Below are positions 56,738 to 64,000 of a stretch of 64,000 bases of DNA, in pieces. The stretch is from positions 226,103,070-226,167,069 of the forward strand of contig NC_081553.1 in the NCBI RefSeq assembly GCF_963082655.1, given 5' to 3'. Source of the stretch: Stomoxys calcitrans. Taxonomy: Eukaryota; Arthropoda; Insecta; Diptera; Muscidae. The first letter of the stretch is position 1. The number at the start of each line of letters is the position of its first letter. The notes under the pieces are model-generated. The model had not been told where the DNA came from. It searched no databases and worked only from the letters and a program-made list of their open reading frames with translations. A program made the translations under genes and the position numbers.

Positions 56738-57270
56738 CAAGTAAAAGCGTTCTAGGTTCCGCCGGGCCGAATCTTATATACCCTCCACCATGGATCGCAT
56801 TTGTCAAGTTCTCTGAAAGACTTTTTCAATAAATATATGAGCTACATCAAATTATTGACCGATATGGACCATATTTATCATTTACCTAGAAGTCATCGAA
56901 AAATTCAACCTCCAAAATTTCAGGCAAATCGAGTAAAAAATGCGTCCTCCAATGTCTGAGAGTGTCAATTTGGGAGATCGGTTTATATGGCAGCCATATC
57001 AGGTTATCAACAGATTTAGACCATACATTTGTTGAAAGTCATACCAAAACGATGTATGCAAAATTTCAACCAAATTGGATAAGAATTACGACCTCTAGAA
57101 GCTCAAGACGTCTAATCGGGAGGTCGGTTTATATGGCGGCTATATCAGGTTATGGAATGATTTAAACCATACTTAGTTGCAAGTCATTTATCAATGTTAT
57201 AACCAAAATTGCAGGCAAATCGGATAAGAATTGCGGCCTTTAGAAGCTCAAGAAAAAAATCCTTAAAGAC
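56738..57270 (-). repeat. R1 repeat, right-terminal part
   Basis: aagtaaaagcgttctaggtt, gccgggccgaatcttatata, ccctccaccatggatcgcat, then three modules. It breaks off inside the fourth. Confidence 0.75.
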
Positions 57271-57455
57271 GAGTACTGCAAAAAATTAAAAAAAATTTAT
57301 GTAACCTTTTTTGATGAATCCGGGTTATGTCCTAGGCATCACCCACTCTAACAGAAAAGTTTTTATTTTCTATCATTCGTGGTTGTATACCAAGCCTGCT
57401 AACATCATCACTATCCTCGAAACTTTTATACCCACATATCACTGTCCCTGGGATC

Positions 57456-57506
57456 CTTTGAGTTATCAGTTATTAATGAATTCCATTAATAACAAAGGAC
57501 TCAAAG
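57456..57506. repeat. Two-step hairpin
   Basis: Outer arms ctttgagt/actcaaag and inner arms gttattaatg/cattaataac are each perfect, separated by symmetric 5-base bulges around a 5-base loop. No T-run or gene supports a terminator role. Confidence 0.6.
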
Positions 57507-57719
57507 ACACCAACATGAGTGGATGGGAGTAGAAGAAGAAGAAGGTGAAACCATCCGTCCATATATTGTCCCCACAAAACACCGGGGTTACCGTTAATCC
57601 TTATTAGTGTAATTTTCCTACAAAGGATTAAATTGGTACAAATTGTAGTAAAAAGGAATCTTTGAGAAAAACAGAAGAAGGAGGGAGAGAACGACAAAGA
57701 ATAAAAGAAAATTGCCATC

Positions 57720-58170
57720 ATATTTGATGTGTTTTGTCTATGAGAATATTAACTTGAAGTACCTACAGGATACACAAGCATGCAAGCACACACGCAAACA
57801 GCGTGTTTGACACACCCAACACATTTGTTATACACCCATTTGTCCTTAACGCATATTTGAGATGTGTAACTAAAACACCCATACATCCATCCATCTTCTC
57901 AACATAAAGGATAAAAATTATTGATTAAGCTCCAAAGTAGGTAATAATATACAGATAAATAAAATGTAACCTTCGGATGGATGTTGGGTTTTGAAACAGG
58001 ATATCTATTGTGGCTAATTAGGAAGAAGGGGAGTCGACCAGATTACTCAACTATGAACATGCAAAGATATTGCAAGTACAATAGCTCCAAGCGAAACTCG
58101 TACACTTAGCAAACAAATGTATTTTACGCAATATATAATTGTTATTAAATTCGCTTACAAAAGAAACCTC
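57720..58170. other. No recognised gene
   Basis: Low-complexity cacac/acaaac DNA and AT-rich sequence only. Confidence 0.3.
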
Positions 58171-58174
58171 TATA

Positions 58175-58300
58175 AGGTTAGGTTAGATTGAAAAGAGGGT
58201 GCCTATGCCAGTAATCGGCTTGTTGTGCGCTCTAAACACTATAAACTAACCTCTAAAAAGAAAATTTTAAGTTCGGAATTCCGTGCTACTTATGTTCGCA
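58175..58300 (-). mobile_element. LINE 3' tail fragment
   Basis: cagtaatcggcttgttgtgc and ctaacctctaaaaagaaaat are the inverse of the tail at 29210-29300. Confidence 0.55.
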
Positions 58301-58317
58301 CAAAATTTCGAAGTATA

Positions 58318-58643
58318 GGGTGATTTTTTATGAGCTATAGGAATTTAATGTTTGAAGATTATTTCATGCAAATGTTGACCATGACTGCGCCTCAAATAGT
58401 CCATCGGCTTAGTCCAATTTTGGCATACTCTTTCCAACATTTTGGCCGGTATCTCCCAAATAAATGCTCCACAAAAAACAATCTTAAGACGTTGAATCTC
58501 ACGATCTAGGCGATCTTTTGTAAGACGATTCATGGTTAATTTTAGACCAAACTGAAGAAGTTTGACAGTGAAACAAAACACGAAACGGGCGTGAGCTGCT
58601 TTAATTAGTGTTGCCAAAAAGATTATAGCTAAAAAATCACCCT
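58318..58643 (-). mobile_element. Short internally deleted Tc1/mariner element
   Basis: Ends GGGTGATTTTTTA and TAAAAAATCACCC are perfect inverses. The minus-strand frame joins the transposase N-terminus (MNRLTKDRL) straight to the C-terminus (EIPAKMLERVCQNWTK, RRSHGQHLHEIIFKH), deleting the whole catalytic core while keeping the end in frame. Confidence 0.85.
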
Positions 58644-58744
58644 TTACAAACCCTACTCACCTCCCTTTGTTTTATTTCTTCTTTTCCAAATTGGGGAATG
58701 TTCTGTACTCCAATGATGCTTGAGTTCATCGCCAATTTTATTGG

Positions 58745-59407
58745 TTTTATACCCACCACCGAAGGATGGGGGTATATTTATTTTGTCATTCCGTTTGCAA
58801 TACATCGAAATTTTCATTTCCAAACCTAAAAAGTATATATATATTCCTGATCAGCGTAAAAATCTAAGACGATCTACCCATGTCCGTCCCTCTGTCTGTT
58901 GAAATCACGCTACAGTCTTCAAAAATAGAGATATTGAGCTGAAACTTTGCACAGAATCTTTTTTTGTCCATAAGCACGTTAAGTTCGAAGATGGGCTATA
59001 TCGGACTATATCTTCATATAGCCCCCATATAGACCGATCCGCCGATTTAGGGTCTTAGGCCCATAAAAGCCACAATTATTATCCAATTTTGCTGAAATTT
59101 GGGACAGTGAGTTGTCTTAGGCCCTTCGACATCCTCCATCAATATGGCTCAGATCGGTTCAGATTTGGATATAGCTGTCATATAAACCGATCCTCCGATT
59201 TAGGGTCTTAGGCCCATAAAACACGCATTTATTATCCGATTTTTCTGAAATTTAGGACAGTGAGTTGTCTTAGGCCCTTCGACATCCTCCGCCAATATGA
59301 CCCAGATCGGTTCAGATTTGAATATAGCTGCCATATAGACCGATCCTCCGATTTAGGGTCATAGGGTCATTCGGCCCGGCCGAACTTAACGACTTTTTAC
59401 TTGTTTG
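58745..59407 (+). repeat. R1-related repeat with both ends
   Basis: ttttatacccaccaccgaag and gatgggggtatattt at the left; ggcccggccgaacttaacga and ctttttacttg at the right. Modules carry agaccgatccgccgattta. Confidence 0.8.
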
Positions 59408-59539
59408 TCATAGCATATTTTGGCTTGATATTGTTATCATTTATCAATACATAAATACTTATTAAAATTGATGACTATTCACCCTTTCACCCAATCCAAA
59501 CATTGGAATGGCAATCAATTCGCAAGTAAAGAAAACTAT

Positions 59540-59580
59540 TATAAATACGACCGTCTGGCATCTGCTTTGCATTTTCTTCT
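59540..59580 (+). promoter_or_regulatory. Possible TATA-type promoter
   Basis: TATAAATA at 59540-59547 lies in unique sequence, with about 150 bp of non-repeat DNA upstream; a start site would be expected near 59570. A short ORF (MNRHFVYTTKKNH...) begins near 59714 but is only 29 codons. No gene body confirmed. Confidence 0.2.
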
Positions 59581-59945
59581 TACCAAGTGAATCACAGAAC
59601 AATCATTGTTAGTGTTGGCAAAGTAAATATAAATACTTTGAAATCAATTGTGAATTTTTTGTTTATAAAAAAATCGGTCGCGCCTTGCTGAGTCAATAAT
59701 CAAAAGTCTGAAACATGAATAGACACTTTGTATACACCACTAAGAAAAACCACACTGAAGTACTCTCTGCCATAAAATTTTGCTCATTGCTGTTTTGTGT
59801 GTGAGGTGCTGTACTATACCTTTCGTACTTGTTCATAGAAAAAGGGTGTATATAAAATGTGTAGTTGGTATAATGACACTTATGTATATTTGATAAAAAA
59901 AAGATTGTCTTTGAACTTCAGTTGTCAACAATAAAGCCTTAAAAG

Positions 59946-60220
59946 AGGCCACCGTAGCGCAAAAGTTAGAATCCTGGCGAAACCATCAGCAAGTTTTCAG
60001 CGATGGTTATCCCCACCTAATGCTGGCGACATTTTTGAGGTAGTATGCCATGTAAAAACTTCTCTACAAAGAGGTGTTGAACTGCAGCACGCCGTTCAGA
60101 CTCGGCTTTTAAAGGAGGGCCGTTATTAATGAGCTTAAACTTGAATCGGACAGCATTCATTGATATGTAAGAAGTTTGTCCATGTTCTTTTATGGAATAT
60201 TCATGGCAAAATGGAAATGT
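59946..60220 (+). mobile_element. SINE with internal deletion between A and B boxes
   Basis: Head gaggccaccgtagcgcaaaa joins directly to gaatcctggcgaaacc, removing most of the tRNA anticodon region. The body is complete to catggcaaaatgg. Confidence 0.8.
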
Positions 60221-60324
60221 GCAAAAAAGGCTTAACTACCTATAATCGTGATAAACATAAGTCCAGCGTGCTGGGTGTGATGAAATTTTAATGTCAAAAG
60301 TTTTTTTAAATAAAAGTTGGCAAC

Positions 60325-60550
60325 ATTCCTGAATAAGGTTAAGCCAAGCGATCAGCCGATATCATTTTTTTTAATTTTTGGCAGTTCTTGGCATTGAGGG
60401 TGTTAACTTGTTCACTTTTTACAATCATTCTTTGTTTACGTTTTCTTCTATTTGATGACATTTTCAATCGCAGACATTCTTTATGATGTTCATGGGGCCT
60501 ATCCACTTTATGTTTTCGCAAGTGACCTAACCTTCTATTAGTGAATCCTA
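60325..60550. mobile_element. hAT-type MITE, relative of 46843-47069
   Basis: gtaagccaagcgatcagccga-type sequence, tttgtttacgttttct and ctattagtgaatcc match the Ly6-intron copy. The left terminus is decayed. Confidence 0.6.
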
Positions 60551-60749
60551 ATATGAACCCAGATTGTTCATTGTACAATTCTTTTGTATTAAAAACTAAA
60601 CGAACTCCAAAAGTGGAAAGGCTCCATGTACATTAAGAATGACACAATGTGTTAAATGAAAAATGCCGCAAATAGCAGAAAACTTAAGCAGAGTGTTCTC
60701 TTCAGCTTTCGAAATTGTTGCAAAATACTTTAGCTAAATATCATAATTG

Positions 60750-62090
60750 TTATACCCTCCACCATAGGATGGGGGGGGGGGGTATACTAATTCGTCATTC
60801 CTTTTCTAACACCTCGAAATATGCGCCTCAGACCCCATAAAGTATATTTATTCTTGATCGTCATGACATTTTAAGTCGATCTAGCCTATCTAAAACATGC
60901 TAAAGTTTGAAGGAGTAAAGCTAGGTTCTTGAAATTTGGCACAAATGCTTTTTTAGTTTAAGTCAGTTGGGATTGTAAATGGGCAAAATCGGATCATGTT
61001 TTGATATAGCTGCCATATAAACCGATATTGTGCCCTTACTTCTTGAGCTTCTATAGGATTTCTCATCCGATTTGGTTGAAATTTTGCATAAAGTGTTCTG
61101 GTATGACTCCTAACAACTGTGTCAAGTATAGCCTAAATCAGTCGATAACATGATATAGCCGCCATATAAACCGATCTCCCGATTAGACTTGAGCCTCTAG
61201 AGGTCGTAATTCCTATTCGATTTTGTTGAAATTTCGCATGACGTGTTTCGTTATGACTTCCAACATGACAATTCACATCCAATGGGGCTACAATTTTGCC
61301 CGTAGTGTTCTGGTATTATTTCCAACAACTGTGTCAATTATGGTTTAAATCGGTTGATAAACAGATATAGCTGCCATATAAACCGATCTTGGGTCTTAAG
61401 TTCTTGAGCGTTTACCGTGCGCAATTATCAACTGATGGGGTTACAATTTTGCACGCAGTGTTCTGGTATGACTCCTAAAAACTGTGTCAAGTGAAGTCTA
61501 AATCAGTCCAAAATCTGATATAGCCGCCAAATAAACCGATCTCCCGATTAGACTTCTTGAGCCTCTATAGGGCGTAATTCCTATTCGATTTCGTTGAAAT
61601 TTCGCATGGCATGTTTCGTTATGACTTCCAACAACTTTTATAAGTATGGTTCAAATCGGTTCATACCCTGATATAGCCGTTATATAAACCGATCTTGGGT
61701 ATTGACTTCTTGAGCATTTAGAGGGCGCAGTTCTTAACCGATTTGGCCGATTTTACATGAAGTGTTTTATTTTGACTTCCAACAACTGTATCAAGTATGG
61801 TCTAAATCAGTCCATATCCTGATATAGCCGCCATATAAACCGATCTCCCGATTAGACCTTTTCCTCTTCTAGAGGACGCAATTCTTTTTCAATGTGGTTG
61901 CAATTTTGCATATGACGTTTTGGTATGACTTCCAACAACTGTTCCAAGTATGGTCTAAATCGGTATATAACCGGATATAGCTGCCATATAAACTGACCAG
62001 TTTAAATTTTTGAGCCTCTGGAGGGCGCAATTTTAACTTGATTTGCTTGAAATCTTGGAGGTGGTGTTTTTCGATTTTAAAAAGTTATTC
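60750..62090 (+). repeat. R1 repeat, left end intact
   Basis: tataccctccaccataggat, then a run of 13 G and tatactaattcgtcattcc, then eight or so modules with gccatataaaccgatctccc. The right terminus is absent. Confidence 0.8.
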
Positions 62091-62213
62091 AAAGAACTTG
62101 TTTTAAACATAATTACATGACATTTTAGTATTAACTCAATCTTACATTCATATTACACTAGGAGTAAATGGTTTTAATTGTTTTATTGCACATGTTTTAG
62201 CTTATTCGCCTTA

Positions 62214-62477
62214 AGCCTATTACTGACTTCCACTTTCGGGCCCAACAACTGTCAAAACGCGTTATAAAAATGGTCGCAAAGAAAATGCGAACACATTCCG
62301 TAGAAGTTTTACTGAGTTCTATGAGCAAAGCAAAATAGTAGCGACATGTCGCTGCGTCAATACAAATTTCGCTTCAATTAATTGCCAATGTAATTAAATG
62401 CTCTCGAAATGGGCAGCAATCAACTGTGCTTATAATTTAATAGGCATTTTCGGTGCGAAGGAAGTCAGTACGAGGCT
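62214..62477. mobile_element. PIF/Harbinger-type MITE, family 2, copy 2
   Basis: Ends AGCCTATTACT and AGTACGAGGCT, flanks TTA and TCA. Shares agcgacatgtcgct and cgcttcaattaattgccaat with the other two copies. Confidence 0.75.
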
Positions 62478-62554
62478 TCACTCAGAAAACAAATATCTTA
62501 GTATGACATTCGATCAGCCTAAATATGTCTAAGTTAATAACCTCTTCTTCAAGT

Positions 62555-62645
62555 TAAACTTTATTCGAACAGAACTTATTGATATACGTTAGAGAAGTTT
62601 CCCCGCTTATCCTTAATGTAATGTCCATGGGCAAATTTGCAATAA
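62555..62645 (+). mobile_element. SINE 3' fragment
   Basis: cttattgatatacgttagag and aatgtccatgggcaaatttg are the SINE 3' end. Confidence 0.55.
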
Positions 62646-62649
62646 CCCC

Positions 62650-63215
62650 CCGCGATAGGCCATGTTAAACGGCAGCATTAGAGCGCTGTGTGTACTCTAA
62701 CAAGACAGATTGATGTATTTATTGTCTACTGGTGTTTGATGCATCATAATGCGAACCTGCTTGTGCAGGACAGTCTCTACTGATCTTTTTGGTTATGCGG
62801 CACATGGTCTGTAATCGGCATAAATCTTTTAAGAAATGATTATTCGTTTCTCAATAACGTAAACAAAATCCGATCAAAGTACACGCTTTTCCATTTTCAT
62901 TCCCACCAAATTGTTTACCCTTTATGTGGTTCGACATTTTCCAGAAACGAATTGTAAACACTGTCGTTAATTTAAATAATATAAACAAATAATGAATTGA
63001 GATACAAACAATCAAACAAACTAAACTGGAAATCCAACAAAGTGTATGGTTTCTTGAAATCCATGAAATTCACCTAAGAAATATTTCCGCTCATGTCAGT
63101 TCATTGTTTTTATTATTGCGCAAATGTTTTCAACAGATGCGAATAGAAAAATAAATCGGGGAGGACAAAAAGGTTTACATGGTTACTAGTGTGTGTATAG
63201 ATGCATTAGGAATTT
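62650..63215. other. No recognised gene
   Basis: AT-rich, without clear repeats or supported exons. Confidence 0.3.
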
Positions 63216-63223
63216 TGGCATAA

Positions 63224-63387
63224 AGCCTAGTACTGACCTCGACTTTTCGCACGAACAATTGTCAAAAAGCATTACAAAAAAAAACTGGTGACATTCCGTA
63301 GAAGTGGTACTGAGTTCTATGAGCAAAATATTACAATAAAAATTTCGCTTCAATTAATTGCCAATGTAATTAAATGCTCACGAACAA
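63224..63387. mobile_element. PIF/Harbinger-type MITE, family 2, copy 3, truncated
   Basis: TAA then AGCCTAGTACT at the left; the copy stops in aattaaatgctcacgaa where the LINE hairpin begins, so the LINE joined or replaced its right half. Confidence 0.75.
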
Positions 63388-64000
63388 CTGACAACTGCAG
63401 TATATACCCAATGCATGAGACGCGGTTGGGGATTTAGACCGCGTGTCATGCATTGGGTATATACTGCAGTTGTCAGACCTATTATGCTATATGGAGTTGA
63501 GGTCTGGTGGACGGCGCTTCAAAAATCCCCCTACTCCCAATACTTAACCAGATCCAATGCCCATGGCTCGTTTGTGCATCACAGCCGCACTAAGGACGAC
63601 ACAATCTGGTATACTGAATTTAATGCTACATCTTTTGCCTATGGACATTGTTGCTACCCAAATTGCAGCGATCACTGCCTTGAGGTTAAGGGAGCTTTCT
63701 CATTGGTTATGCGGCGGCTACGGACACTGTGTTATCCTTGATACAATATCCGATGTTCCAGGCAGTGTGGATTACACCCTACCTGAGCCGCTTTTTGATA
63801 AAAAATTACTGTACCACTATTCATGATAGAACCGATTGGAGCTACGATATCTCTGGTAACAGAAGTTACATAGACTTCTAAACGGATGGTTCCAAACTAA
63901 ACGACCAGGTGGTGGGCTTTGGGGTGTACTCTAAAGATCTAGAACTGGTCATATCGAAGAGGTTACCCGACCACTGCAGTGTATATCAAGCAGAGATCTT
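63388..64000 (+). mobile_element. LINE fragment: RT C-terminus and RNase H, cut by window edge
   Basis: Three frames together read WVYTAVVRPIMLYGVEVWWT, LRELSHWLCGGYGHCVILDT, DVPGSVDYTLPEPLF, then TDGSKLNDQVVGFGVYSKDL and YQAEI at the edge. The DGSK and AE motifs are the start of an RNase H domain, placing it among R1/LOA-like LINEs. Two frameshifts and one stop make it dead. It starts within a hairpin (63388-63476). Confidence 0.82.

Noticed and set aside
57456..57506. Rho-independent terminator
   Set aside because: A hairpin is present, but there is no T-run or adjacent gene, and the genome is eukaryotic.
59714..59800. 29-codon ORF downstream of a TATA box
   Set aside because: Too short to judge and without a recognised family. 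Kept only as context for the promoter candidate.
1..64000. LTR retrotransposons or endogenous viral sequences
   Set aside because: No paired long terminal repeats, gag-protease-integrase order or viral genes were recognised.

Overview
This window is dipteran nuclear DNA, most likely from a calyptrate (muscid-type) fly such as Stomoxys, Haematobia or Musca. The evidence is AT-rich sequence, short GT-AG introns, genes whose closest familiar relatives are fly genes, and dense non-LTR retrotransposons, tRNA-headed SINEs, MITEs and long tandem-module repeats that I associate with muscid genomes. Species assignment is inference from recall. No search was run.

Three genes can be modelled. (1) At 2833-3263 (+) are the last two coding exons of a TMEM165/GDT1-family Golgi cation transporter; its 5' exons lie left of the window. 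(2) At 11979-15083 (-) is a complete two-exon secreted serpin of 422 residues, most like Drosophila Spn88Ea, with a 1.8-kb intron full of transposon debris and a sign of a further 5' UTR intron. (3) At 45218-48170 (-) is a complete four-coding-exon Ly6/uPAR (quiver/sleepless-type) GPI-anchored protein of 178 residues. It is invisible to simple ORF calling because no exon exceeds 180 coding bases. Two tentative gene ends are also noted: a 30-codon terminal exon at 18740-18832 (-) and a minimal first coding exon at 34106-34114 (+).

The rest is overwhelmingly repeats. Left third (1-31 kb): LINE fragments, a split SINE carrying a hAT MITE that carries a Helitron-like element that carries another SINE (15.4-18.2 kb), a piggyBac-type MITE inside a LINE leader, and a Tc1/mariner derivative with 195-bp inverted repeats. 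Middle (31-45 kb): hairpin-ended tandem-module repeats (called R1 here, about 153-bp period), the Helitron-like R2 repeats (about 132-bp period), AT-rich 30-bp-period arrays (R3), a hAT MITE with a perfect 8-bp target duplication, and a 2.9-kb TA-flanked composite. Right third (48-64 kb): more mariner, PIF/Harbinger and MULE-like MITEs, LINE pieces with RNase H and zinc-knuckle tails, a GACA/GACG microsatellite grown out of an R1 copy, and a LINE at the right edge that begins in an almost perfect 89-bp hairpin.

The three genes are unrelated in function and show no operon-like arrangement. Their common feature is that introns and flanks have absorbed most of the transposon load while the coding exons remain open. 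I found no prokaryotic features, no CRISPR array, no functional-looking tRNA or rRNA gene and no intact autonomous transposon. I do not claim a new biological system; the strongest new observations are the hidden Ly6 gene, the precisely bounded nested insertions and the R1/R2 repeat architectures.
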